Of a DNA stretch of 5,785 nucleotides, positions 1 to 5,178 are shown in pieces. The DNA lies in the NCBI GenBank assembly GCA_948468325.1, contig CAOKHR010000165.1:1-5785 (forward strand), written 5' to 3'. The notes beneath the pieces were generated by a model, which was given only the letters and a program-made list of their open reading frames with translations, was not told the origin of the DNA and did no database searches. Every line of letters begins with the position of its first letter. Positions within the stretch are counted from its first letter, which is position 1. The stretch is from an uncultured Lachnospiraceae bacterium (GTDB taxonomy: Bacteria > Bacillota > Clostridia > Lachnospirales > Lachnospiraceae). The position numbers and the translations under genes are program-made.

Positions 1-12
1 TTAGAGTTTTAG
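1..12 (+). CDS. rplR: Ribosomal protein L18, last codons only (partial)
   Basis: The first twelve bases read Leu-Glu-Phe-stop (TAG at 10-12) in frame with base 1. L18 proteins of Firmicutes commonly end in Gly-Leu-Glu-Phe, and rplR normally lies directly before rpsE in the spc operon, so this is most likely the 3' end of rplR. L18 binds 5S rRNA in the large subunit. The SD of rpsE (13-19) begins at the base after this stop codon, so the two genes are probably translationally linked. Only three residues are visible, so the call rests mainly on gene order. Confidence 0.72.
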   Translation, partial: LEF

Positions 13-29
13 AAGGAGGACGCGAATAC

Positions 30-539
30 ATGAAACGTACAATTATTGATGCTAGTCAATTTGAATTAAATGAAAAAGTGGTATCAATCAAACGTGTAAC
101 AAAAGTTGTTAAAGGTGGACGTAACTTCCGTTTTACAGCTTTGGTTGTTGTTGGTGACGGAAATGGCCATGTCGGTGTAGGTTTAGGAAAAGCGGCTGAG
201 ATTCCTGAAGCAATCCGCAAAGGAAAAGAAGACGCGATGAAGAAATTGATTGAAGTTAAGTTAGATGACAATAAGAGTATCACACATGATATTATGGGAA
301 AACATACTGGCGCATCTGTATTATTGAAGAGAGCTCCCGAAGGTACCGGTGTAATTGCCGGCGGTCCTGCACGTAGCGTATGTGAGCTTGCAGGCATCAG
401 CAATATCCGTACAAAATCTTTAGGATCTAATAATAAGCAGAACGTTGTACTTGCTACAATTAATGCTTTAAGCCAGTTAAAATCTCCAGAAGAAGTAGCG
501 AGACTTCGCGGAAAATCCGTAGAGGAAATCGTGGGTTAA
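30..539 (+). CDS. rpsE: 30S ribosomal protein S5
   Basis: S5 is a small-subunit protein near the mRNA entry channel and decoding region; it acts in assembly and translational accuracy. The 169-residue product has the usual two-part layout. An N-terminal double-stranded-RNA-binding-like domain (about residues 10-75) carries the S5 signature, including GGRNFRFTALVVVGD and GHVGVGLGKAAEIPEAI. A C-terminal domain (about 80-155) contains LLKRAPEGTGVIAGGPAR and the NVVLATINAL segment. Length is normal for a Gram-positive S5. The ATG at 30 follows a strong AAGGAGG SD (13-19) with a 10-base spacer. It is followed 16 bases later by rpmD, as in spc operons generally. Nothing unusual is seen in it. Confidence 0.98.
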   Translation: MKRTIIDASQFELNEKVVSIKRVTKVVKGGRNFRFTALVVVGDGNGHVGVGLGKAAEIPEAIRKGKEDAMKKLIEVKLDDNKSITHDIMGKHTGASVLLKRAPEGTGVIAGGPARSVCELAGISNIRTKSLGSNNKQNVVLATINALSQLKSPEEVARLRGKSVEEIVG

Positions 540-555
540 AAAGGAGGAATTAAAA

Positions 556-738
556 ATGGCAGAGAAGTTAAAAATTACACTGGTAAAATCTACAATCGGC
601 GCAGTTCCCAAAAATAAAAAAACAGTTGTTGCATTAGGATTAAACAAAATCGGCAAAACAGTTGAAATGCCGGACAATCCGTCAATCAGGGGAATGATCC
701 GCCAGGTAAATCATTTAGTAAAAGTAGAGGAAATCTAG
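556..738 (+). CDS. rpmD: 50S ribosomal protein L30
   Basis: This 60-residue protein is the short bacterial form of L30, a large-subunit protein with a ferredoxin-like fold. The start MAEKLKITLVKSTIGAVPKN, the LGLNKIGKTVEMPDNPSIRGMI stretch described by the family signature (residues about 28-49), and the terminal NHLVKVEE motif identify it. A strong AAGGAGG SD (541-547) sits 8 bases before the ATG. The gene fits between rpsE and rplO, its standard place. Some bacterial lineages lack L30; here it is present and intact. Confidence 0.97.
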   Translation: MAEKLKITLVKSTIGAVPKNKKTVVALGLNKIGKTVEMPDNPSIRGMIRQVNHLVKVEEI

Positions 739-762
739 TTACAGAGATAAGGAGGTGTCAGA

Positions 763-1200
763 ATGGATTTATCAAACTTAAAACCTGCAAAAGGTTCTGT
801 ACATGATAATTTCAGAAAAGGACGCGGACATGGTTCAGGAAATGGAAAGACAGCCGGCAAAGGACACAAAGGTCAGAAAGCCCGTTCAGGAGCTCCAAGA
901 CCAGGGTTTGAAGGAGGTCAGATGCCATTATACAGAAGGCTTCCCAAGAGAGGGTTTACTTGCAGAAATTCCAAAGAGATTGTTGGAATTAATATGTCAG
1001 CCCTTGAAGTCTTTGACAATGATGCTGTAGTTACAGTTGATACATTAATCGAAGCTGGAATCGTTAAAAATCCCAGAGATGGTGTTAAGATTCTTGGCGG
1101 AGGAGAACTTACCAGGAAGCTTACTGTTCAGGTGAATGCATTCAGCGCAAGTGCAAAAGAAAAAATAGAGTCTCTTGGTGGAAAAGCAGAGGTGATCTAA
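763..1200 (+). CDS. rplO: 50S ribosomal protein L15
   Basis: L15 is a late-assembly large-subunit protein that contacts many 23S rRNA helices. The 145-residue product has the typical basic, glycine-rich unfolded N-terminal arm (about residues 9-55, with RKGRGHGSGNGKTAGKGHKG) followed by FEGGQMPLYRRLPKRGF. The globular C-terminal domain carries the family signature around KILGGGELTRKLTVQV (about 108-123). The ATG at 763 has a long SD, AAGGAGGTG (749-757), with a 5-base spacer. The stop TAA shares its last A with the ATG of secY (TAATG), so secY translation is probably coupled to rplO. Confidence 0.97.
   Translation: MDLSNLKPAKGSVHDNFRKGRGHGSGNGKTAGKGHKGQKARSGAPRPGFEGGQMPLYRRLPKRGFTCRNSKEIVGINMSALEVFDNDAVVTVDTLIEAGIVKNPRDGVKILGGGELTRKLTVQVNAFSASAKEKIESLGGKAEVI
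1189..1197 (+). promoter_or_regulatory. Extended Shine-Dalgarno of secY inside rplO
   Basis: The bases GAGGTGATC just before the TAATG overlap match nine consecutive positions of the sequence complementary to the 16S rRNA 3' tail. The site lies inside the last rplO codons and supports ATG 1200 as the secY start, with ribosomes reinitiating after rplO. Confidence 0.7.
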
Positions 1201-2519
1201 TGTTAAAGACACTCCGTAATGCATTTAAAATAAAAGATATACGGAATAGGATTATATTCACATTTTTTATGCTGATTATCATCAGAATCGGAAGCCAGCT
1301 TCCGGTTCCCGGTGTTAACCGTAATGTATTTGCAGATTGGTTCGCATCACAGAGTAATGACGCATTTAGTTTTTTTGATGCAATAACCGGCGGTTCTTTT
1401 GAGCAGATGTCAATATTTGCGTTGAGTATTACACCTTATATTACAAGCTCCATTATTATGCAGCTTTTGACGATTGCCATTCCAAAATTAGAGGAAATGC
1501 AGAAAGACGGGGAAGAAGGCAGAAAGAAAATTGCTGAAATTACCCGTTATGTGACAGTAGGACTTGCACTGATTGAGTCTGTGGCAATGGCAATCGGATT
1601 TGGCAGATTGAATCAGCTGGAAGAATACAATGCGCTCAATGTAATTACTGTTGTTGCAACTTTGACGGCAGGTTCTGCAGTGCTCATGTGGCTTGGTGAA
1701 CGTATTACAGAAAAAGGCGTCGGAAACGGTATTTCTATTGTACTTGTTATCAATATTATTTCCCGTCTGCCAGAAGATATTAATACGCTGTTTCAGCAGT
1801 TTGTCGCAGGTCAGAGCATTCCGGCAAGAGCCGTATTATCGGCAGTTGTCATTCTTGCGATTATCGCAGTTATGGTAGTGTTTGTTATTATTTTACAGGA
1901 TGCGGAAAGAAAAATTCCGGTACAGTATTCCAAGAGGATACAGGGCAGGAAGCAGGTTGGAGGCCAGTCATCCCATATTCCGTTAAAAGTAAATACCGGC
2001 GGAGTTATTCCGGTTATTTTTGCACAGTCTTTGATGCAGACACCGGTTATTATTGCTTCTCTTTTCGGTAAAAATGATGGAACGGGAATCGGAAGTAAAA
2101 TTTTAAAAGGATTGTCCCAGTCAAACTGGTGCGACCCAAGCCAGCCGGTCTATTCAATCGGTCTTGTAGTATATATTGCGCTTATTATTGCTTTTGCATA
2201 TTTTTACACATCCATTACGTTCAATCCGCTTGAGATTGCCAATAATATGAAAAAACAGGGCGGTTTTATTCCGGGAATTCGTCCGGGAAAGCCAACCAGT
2301 GAATATTTAACCAAAATATTGACATATATTGTTTTTATAGGGGCAGTCGGATTATCAATCGTTGCATTTATGCCGATCTTCTTTAGCGGAGTATTTAAGG
2401 CAAATGTATCGTTTGGAGGAACATCTATTATTATTATCGTAGGTGTAATTATTGAGACAATTAAACAGATTGAATCACAGATGTTAGTACGTTATTACAA
2501 AGGCTTTTTAAATGATTAA
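1200..2519 (+). CDS. secY: Protein translocase channel subunit SecY
   Basis: SecY is the channel-forming core of the SecYEG translocon in the cytoplasmic membrane; it passes unfolded preproteins driven by SecA and inserts membrane proteins. The 439 residues show about ten hydrophobic segments (roughly 17-38, 70-95, 114-135, 143-165, 173-195, 211-232, 267-288, 318-340, 370-392, 400-420). Recognisable SecY landmarks are LPVPGVN after the first segment, GGSFEQMSIFALSITPYITS starting at residue 64, and WLGERITEKGVGNGIS after the fourth segment. The cytosolic loop FIPGIRPGKPTSEYL contains the conserved SecA-contacting arginine, here R361. Length is normal. It overlaps rplO by one base and is followed by a long structured gap before adk instead of the usual short spacer. 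Confidence 0.98.
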   Translation: MLKTLRNAFKIKDIRNRIIFTFFMLIIIRIGSQLPVPGVNRNVFADWFASQSNDAFSFFDAITGGSFEQMSIFALSITPYITSSIIMQLLTIAIPKLEEMQKDGEEGRKKIAEITRYVTVGLALIESVAMAIGFGRLNQLEEYNALNVITVVATLTAGSAVLMWLGERITEKGVGNGISIVLVINIISRLPEDINTLFQQFVAGQSIPARAVLSAVVILAIIAVMVVFVIILQDAERKIPVQYSKRIQGRKQVGGQSSHIPLKVNTGGVIPVIFAQSLMQTPVIIASLFGKNDGTGIGSKILKGLSQSNWCDPSQPVYSIGLVVYIALIIAFAYFYTSITFNPLEIANNMKKQGGFIPGIRPGKPTSEYLTKILTYIVFIGAVGLSIVAFMPIFFSGVFKANVSFGGTSIIIIVGVIIETIKQIESQMLVRYYKGFLND

Positions 2520-2529
2520 TTGTAAGTTT

Positions 2530-2598
2530 GATGACATACCTTACAGGATAGTCTCAAAAAGTATGCTTTTTGAGACAATTCCGCAGGAGTGTGTCATC
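2530..2598 (+). repeat. Long imperfect hairpin after secY, with a perfect 11-bp tip
   Basis: The tip is a perfect inverted repeat of 11 bp (2551-2561 with 2566-2576) around the loop TATG. The outer arms, 2530-2539 and 2589-2598, pair over 10 bp with one G-U. Between them further short pairs are possible (2546-2549 with 2578-2581), so most of the 69 bases can fold into one long imperfect stem. No T-run follows on either strand, so this is not a standard intrinsic terminator. It may be a dispersed structured repeat, an mRNA-stability or processing site, or a leader element of adk. Confidence 0.7.
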
Positions 2599-2603
2599 CT
2601 GGG

Positions 2604-2618
2604 ATGCCCTTTGGGTAT
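2604..2618 (+). repeat. Small hairpin in the secY-adk gap
   Basis: ATGCCC (2604-2609) pairs with GGGTAT (2613-2618) through six pairs, one of them G-U, around the loop TTT. It lies between the two larger hairpins of this gap. Its core ATGCCCTTTGGGT resembles, in reverse complement, one arm of the 49-base repeats near rpmJ. Confidence 0.45.
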
Positions 2619-2621
2619 ACA

Positions 2622-2654
2622 TTTGGAGATACTGGCACATGCCGTATCTCCAAA
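2622..2654 (+). repeat. Perfect 11-bp hairpin upstream of adk
   Basis: TTTGGAGATAC (2622-2632) and GTATCTCCAAA (2644-2654) are exact reverse complements. Inside them GGC (2634-2636) can pair with GCC (2641-2643) across a bulged T, closing an ACAT loop. The stem ends 24 bases before the adk SD. There is no T-run after it, which argues against a terminator. A regulatory or stability role for adk mRNA is possible but is inference. Confidence 0.65.
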
Positions 2655-2693
2655 CGTGTCTAAGATTTCATTGCATAAGGGGGATTGTATCCG

Positions 2694-3338
2694 ATGAAAA
2701 TTATTATGTTAGGAGCGCCGGGAGCAGGAAAGGGTACTCAGGCGAAAAAGATTGCAGAGAAGTATCAGATTCCGCATATTTCCACAGGAGATATTTTTCG
2801 TGCAAATATCAAAGAAGGAACAGAGCTGGGAAAGAAAGCAAAGACATTTATGGATCAGGGAGCTTTGGTACCGGATGAATTAACAGTCGCACTTGTAGTA
2901 GACAGAATTCAAAAAGACGACTGTGAAAACGGATTTGTTTTAGACGGATTTCCAAGAACGATTCCACAGGCAGAAGTTCTGGATAAAACTCTGGCAGATA
3001 TGGGAAAGAAGATGGATTATGCCATTGACATAGATGTTTTGGATGAGAACATTGTAAAACGTATGGGCGGAAGAAGAGCCTGTGTAAACTGCGGCGCTAC
3101 GTATCATATAGAAAATATTCCGACCAAAGTGGAAGGCATCTGCGATAAGTGCGGCAGTGAAACCATTCTTCGGGATGATGATAAACCGGAAACTGTGCAG
3201 AAACGTCTCAGTGTATACCATGAGCAGACACAGCCTCTGCTTGATTATTACAGCAGGCAGGGCATTTTAAAATCAGTAGACGGTATGCGCCCCATGGAAG
3301 ATGTATTTGCAGACATTGTACAGATTTTAGGAGCATAA
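2694..3338 (+). CDS. adk: Adenylate kinase (zinc-lid type)
   Basis: Adenylate kinase converts ATP + AMP to 2 ADP in the cytoplasm and sets the adenylate balance. The 214-residue product has the P-loop GAPGAGKGT (residues 7-15), the AMP-site segment STGDIFR (about 30-36), DGFPRT (84-89, with the conserved R88) and a full-length lid. The lid has four cysteines, C130, C133, C150 and C153, the structural zinc site typical of Gram-positive adenylate kinases. I choose ATG 2694 over the in-frame TTG at 2685. ATG 2694 gives the family-standard MKIIMLGAPG start and lies 10 bases after the purine-rich run AAGGGGG (2677-2683). The gene follows a structured 174-base gap and is 3 bases from map. Confidence 0.98.
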   Translation: MKIIMLGAPGAGKGTQAKKIAEKYQIPHISTGDIFRANIKEGTELGKKAKTFMDQGALVPDELTVALVVDRIQKDDCENGFVLDGFPRTIPQAEVLDKTLADMGKKMDYAIDIDVLDENIVKRMGGRRACVNCGATYHIENIPTKVEGICDKCGSETILRDDDKPETVQKRLSVYHEQTQPLLDYYSRQGILKSVDGMRPMEDVFADIVQILGA

Positions 3339-3341
3339 TAT

Positions 3342-4139
3342 ATGCCGGTAACGATAAAATCTGCAAGGGAAATAGAACTTATGAGGGCAGCCGGGAAAAT
3401 CCTCGGCAAAGTACATCAGGATTTAGGAAAAAAATTAGAGCCGGGAATGACTACATTTGAGATTGACCGCTTAGGGGAAGAGATGATTCGAAGTTATGGC
3501 TGTATTCCGTCATTTAAAAATTATCATGGATTTCCGGCATCCGTCTGTATTTCTGTAAATGATGAAGTGGTACATGGAATCCCATCGAAAAAGCGTATCA
3601 TACAGGAAGGTGACATTGTAAGTCTGGACATCGGTGTAATTTATAAAGGTTATCACTCGGATGCTGCCAGAACACATGGCATAGGAGAAATATCGAAAGA
3701 GGCAGCGAATCTGATACTGCGTACCAGGGAGTGCTTTTTTGCCGGGATGCGTTATGCATCTGCGGGCTGTTATCTGCATCAGATTTCTGCATCCATTCAC
3801 AATTGTGCAGATAAATACAGATACGGCGTAGTACGGGATCTGGTAGGGCATGGAATTGGTTCGCATCTTCATGAGGATCCGGAAGTGCCGAATTTCCGTA
3901 AGTTTCATAAGGGCATCAGACTCCGGCCGGGAATGACGCTTGCAGTGGAACCAATGATTAATGAAGGAACCGGAAGCGTAGAGTGGCTGGATAATGACTG
4001 GACTGTTGTTACAAGGGACCATAAACTTTCCGCGCATTATGAGAACACGATTTTGATCACGAAAGGGAGACCGGAGATTTTATCTGTTACAGAGGATGAG
4101 ATTGCAGAAGGAATCTGGGCGCCAGGAGGATCAGAATGA
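3342..4139 (+). CDS. map: Methionine aminopeptidase, type I
   Basis: This metalloenzyme removes the initiator methionine from nascent proteins after deformylation. The 265-residue pita-bread-fold protein shows all five metal ligands in context: D96 (SLDIG), D107 (HSDAAR), H170 (GHGIG), E203 (VEPMI) and E234 (HYENT). The substrate-contacting histidine H78 lies in VVHGIP. There is no N-terminal zinc-finger extension and no type II insertion, so this is the short bacterial type I enzyme. A tail of roughly 15 residues after the catalytic fold makes it slightly longer than many. The SD AGGAG (3329-3333) lies in the end of adk, 8 bases before the ATG. Its stop overlaps the next start (ATGA), indicating coupled translation. 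Confidence 0.97.
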   Translation: MPVTIKSAREIELMRAAGKILGKVHQDLGKKLEPGMTTFEIDRLGEEMIRSYGCIPSFKNYHGFPASVCISVNDEVVHGIPSKKRIIQEGDIVSLDIGVIYKGYHSDAARTHGIGEISKEAANLILRTRECFFAGMRYASAGCYLHQISASIHNCADKYRYGVVRDLVGHGIGSHLHEDPEVPNFRKFHKGIRLRPGMTLAVEPMINEGTGSVEWLDNDWTVVTRDHKLSAHYENTILITKGRPEILSVTEDEIAEGIWAPGGSE

Positions 4140-4399
4140 AAATAGAGTTTGCAAAATCTTTATCCGGACATGATAAAAATCATATTTATCTGATATGGAA
4201 GAAAGAGGGAACGGCCGCATATCTGGTAAACGGAAAGACACATACCATTGACCGTCCCAAGAAAAAGAACGAAAAACATTATCAGATTGTGAAGAATCTT
4301 CCGGAGCATATTTTAAAGCAGCTGGAGGAAAACGAATTATTGACCGATGAGATCATTTGTCGGGCAGTCAGGACATATGAACGTTCAATCAATAAGTAG
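4136..4399 (+). CDS. KOW-type RNA-binding protein, L14e-like (map-infA gene)
   Basis: This 87-residue basic protein lies where Firmicutes spc operons often carry a small KOW-domain, ribosomal L14e/L6e-like protein, between map and infA. The N-terminal part has a degenerate KOW-like pattern (KSLSGHDKNHIYLIWKKEG, then YLVNGKTHTIDRPKKKNEKH, about residues 8-47), consistent with a small beta-barrel binding RNA. The C-terminal part is probably helical (LPEHILKQLEENELLTDEII). The ATG at 4136 overlaps the map stop by four bases (ATGA) and has an AGGAGG SD (4124-4129) inside map, so it is probably translated by coupling. The family assignment is from pattern and position. Its exact role is not established here; a ribosome- or translation-linked RNA-binding function is inferred from context. 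Confidence 0.85.
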   Translation: MKIEFAKSLSGHDKNHIYLIWKKEGTAAYLVNGKTHTIDRPKKKNEKHYQIVKNLPEHILKQLEENELLTDEIICRAVRTYERSINK

Positions 4400-4413
4400 T
4401 AGGAGGCAGGAAA

Positions 4414-4632
4414 ATGTCAAAAGCAGATGTTATTGAAGTAGAAGGAAAAGTAGTAGAGAAACTTCCGAATGCGATGTTTCAGGTGGAGCTGGAAAACGGC
4501 CATAAGATTTTAGCTCATATCAGCGGTAAGCTGCGGATGAATTTTATTCGGATTTTACCCGGAGATAAAGTTACAATTGAAATGTCGCCGTATGATTTGT
4601 CAAAGGGAAGAATTATCTGGAGAGATAAATAA
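4414..4632 (+). CDS. infA: Translation initiation factor IF-1
   Basis: IF-1 is an S1-like OB-fold protein that occupies the 30S A site during initiation and works with IF-2 and IF-3. The 72-residue length is exactly typical. The sequence has the conserved core IEVEGKVVEKLPNAMFQVEL, HISGKLRMNFIRILPGDKV and the terminal EMSPYDLSKGRIIWR. An AGGAGG SD (4401-4406) lies 7 bases before the ATG and only two bases after the stop of the KOW gene. No terminator is visible after it; a promoter begins 4 bases beyond its stop, so transcripts can read through into rpmJ while a new one starts there. Confidence 0.98.
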   Translation: MSKADVIEVEGKVVEKLPNAMFQVELENGHKILAHISGKLRMNFIRILPGDKVTIEMSPYDLSKGRIIWRDK

Positions 4633-4636
4633 ACAG

Positions 4637-4665
4637 TTGACTCTTTATAAATAATGTGGTACAAT
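4637..4665 (+). promoter_or_regulatory. Predicted sigma-A promoter for rpmJ-rpsM-rpsK
   Basis: TTGACT (4637-4642) is one base from the -35 consensus and TACAAT (4660-4665) one base from the -10 consensus. They are separated by exactly 17 bases, and a TG dinucleotide at 4657-4658 gives an extended -10. A transcript would begin near 4672, leaving a leader of about 170 bases before rpmJ. The position directly behind infA matches a division between spc-type and alpha-type transcription units. The call is from sequence only. Confidence 0.8.
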
Positions 4666-4689
4666 ACAATACGTACGTTTTGGGAATTT

Positions 4690-4712
4690 GCGGATATTGA
4701 CTGAATATCTGC
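4690..4712 (+). repeat. Stem-loop at the start of the rpmJ leader
   Basis: Positions 4690-4698 pair with 4704-4712 in a 9-bp stem (one G-U) around the loop GACTG. It begins about 18 bases after the predicted transcription start. No T-run follows, so it is not a terminator. It could stabilise the 5' end of the transcript or be part of a larger folded leader. Confidence 0.5.
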
Positions 4713-4734
4713 AGCAGAGAGTACTTGTAGAATA

Positions 4735-4783
4735 GAGTATCCGAAGGGCATAACATATGCCGCACTTCGTGGGCAGGAGAAAG
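4735..4783 (+). repeat. 49-base hairpin repeat, copy 1
   Basis: This is the first of two direct tandem copies with a period of 49 bases; it matches copy 2 at 46 of 49 positions. Within it CCGAAG and GGCATA pair with TATGCC and CTTCG(T)GG, giving an outer stem of about 6-7 bp with one bulged T, an inner 6-bp stem with loop ACA, and a 3-base bulge (GCA) on the 3' side. The hairpin is followed by the purine-rich GGAGAAAGGAG. Confidence 0.85.
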
Positions 4784-4832
4784 GAGCACCCGAAGGGCAT
4801 AACATATGCCACACTTCGTGGGCAGGAGAAAG
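4784..4832 (+). repeat. 49-base hairpin repeat, copy 2, abutting the rpmJ SD
   Basis: This copy is adjacent to copy 1 and is the most regular of the three. CCCGAAG (4789-4795) pairs with 4814-4821 across a bulged T at 4819, and GGCATA (4796-4801) pairs with TATGCC (4805-4810) around loop ACA. Its 3' end is the start of the rpmJ SD, so hairpin and ribosome-binding site form one continuous unit. The stem ends about 10 bases before the AGGAGG core. Confidence 0.87.
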
Positions 4833-4836
4833 GAGG
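4830..4836 (+). promoter_or_regulatory. Shine-Dalgarno deciding the GTG start of rpmJ
   Basis: AAGGAGG (4830-4836) lies 7 bases before GTG 4844. This fixes the rpmJ start at the GTG, which gives the 37-residue family-standard protein, and excludes the in-frame ATG 87 bases upstream inside repeat copy 1. Confidence 0.85.
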
Positions 4837-4843
4837 ATTTTCT

Positions 4844-4957
4844 GTGAAGGTAAGATCATCAGTTAAGCCTATGTGTGAAAAATGCAAGGTAATTAAAAGA
4901 AAAGGAAGCATTCGTATTATTTGTGAAAATCCAAAACACAAACAAAGACAGGGTTAA
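4844..4957 (+). CDS. rpmJ: 50S ribosomal protein L36 (zinc-binding form)
   Basis: L36 is the smallest conserved large-subunit protein and stabilises 23S rRNA. The product, starting MKVRSSVKPMCEKCKV, is 37 residues, the standard length. It carries the zinc ligands C11, C14, C27 and H32, so it is the zinc-containing form rather than the cysteine-free paralogue used under zinc shortage. The start is GTG, unlike every other complete gene here, and is set by a strong SD at 4830-4836. An in-frame ATG at 4757 would add 29 residues encoded by the hairpin repeat; these do not belong to the L36 family, so I reject it. The gene is isolated by gaps of 211 bases before (from infA) and 338 bases after (to rpsM), much wider than elsewhere in the cluster. 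Confidence 0.97.
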   Translation: MKVRSSVKPMCEKCKVIKRKGSIRIICENPKHKQRQG

Positions 4958-4988
4958 CAGAAACCCGACAGTAAATTATGTGCGGCTG

Positions 4989-5021
4989 CAGCGAAGCATT
5001 CCGGCGGAGTGATAATCGCTG
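4989..5021 (+). repeat. Stem-loop in the rpmJ-rpsM gap
   Basis: CAGCGA (4989-4994) pairs with TCGCTG (5016-5021). Inside it CATTCC (4997-5002) pairs with GGAGTG (5006-5011), with one G-U and the loop GGC, separated from the outer stem by an internal loop. The core ATTCCGGCGGAGTG resembles ATTCCGCAGGAGTG at 2578-2591 in the secY-adk gap (12 of 14 bases). Confidence 0.5.
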
Positions 5022-5031
5022 TTCATAATAT

Positions 5032-5053
5032 GCAGTACGTGAGTACTGCTTTT
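5032..5053 (+). terminator. Possible weak terminator or attenuator hairpin
   Basis: GCAGTAC (5032-5038) pairs perfectly with GTACTGC (5043-5049) around GTGA, a GNRA tetraloop, and is followed by TTTT (5050-5053). The form is that of an intrinsic terminator, but the stem is short with modest GC content and the T-run is only four. It is more likely a partial attenuator or plain structured RNA than an efficient stop, especially as essential rpsM lies downstream and I see no clear promoter between them. Confidence 0.35.
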
Positions 5054-5113
5054 GTCTGTATCTGGATTTATCATACCGAAGTCCTGACAGACGTCTTTTG
5101 ATTTTAAGTTATG

Positions 5114-5162
5114 GAGCACCCGAAAGGCATAACATATGCCGTATTTCGTGGGCAGAAGAATG
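5114..5162 (+). repeat. 49-base hairpin repeat, copy 3
   Basis: This diverged copy lies 330 bases after copy 2 and matches it at 43 of 49 positions. The fold is kept: CCCGAAA (5119-5125) pairs with TTTCG(T)GG (5144-5151), and GGCATA (5126-5131) with TATGCC (5135-5140). The G-C pair 4795-4814 of copy 2 is A-T (5125-5144) here, a change on both sides. It is followed by GGAGAGG (5162-5168) and an ATG at 5179, echoing the hairpin-SD-start layout of copy 2 and rpmJ. Confidence 0.85.
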
Positions 5163-5178
5163 GAGAGGCAGTAAGTGT

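Noticed and set aside
1693..1878. Out-of-frame ORF inside secY, and similar shadows in rplO and map (803-1030, 3510-4037)
   Set aside because: All are fully contained in strongly conserved genes, in other frames or on the other strand, with no features of their own.
2551..2576. Intrinsic terminator after secY
   Set aside because: The perfect stem is not followed by a T-run on the + strand or on the - strand, and its strongest pairs are A-T at the loop end.
2685..2693. TTG start for adk at 2685, adding three residues
   Set aside because: ATG 2694 gives the family-standard N-terminus and proper SD spacing; TTG 2685 lies one base after the purine-rich run that serves as the SD.
2512..2878. Small + strand ORFs after secY (2512-2697 and 2570-2878)
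   Set aside because: The first runs through the palindromes of the secY-adk gap and overlaps both neighbours; the second is out of frame within adk. Neither has an SD or a recognisable protein pattern.
4735..4832. CRISPR array
   Set aside because: The copies abut directly with no unique spacers, there are only two in tandem, and no cas gene is present.
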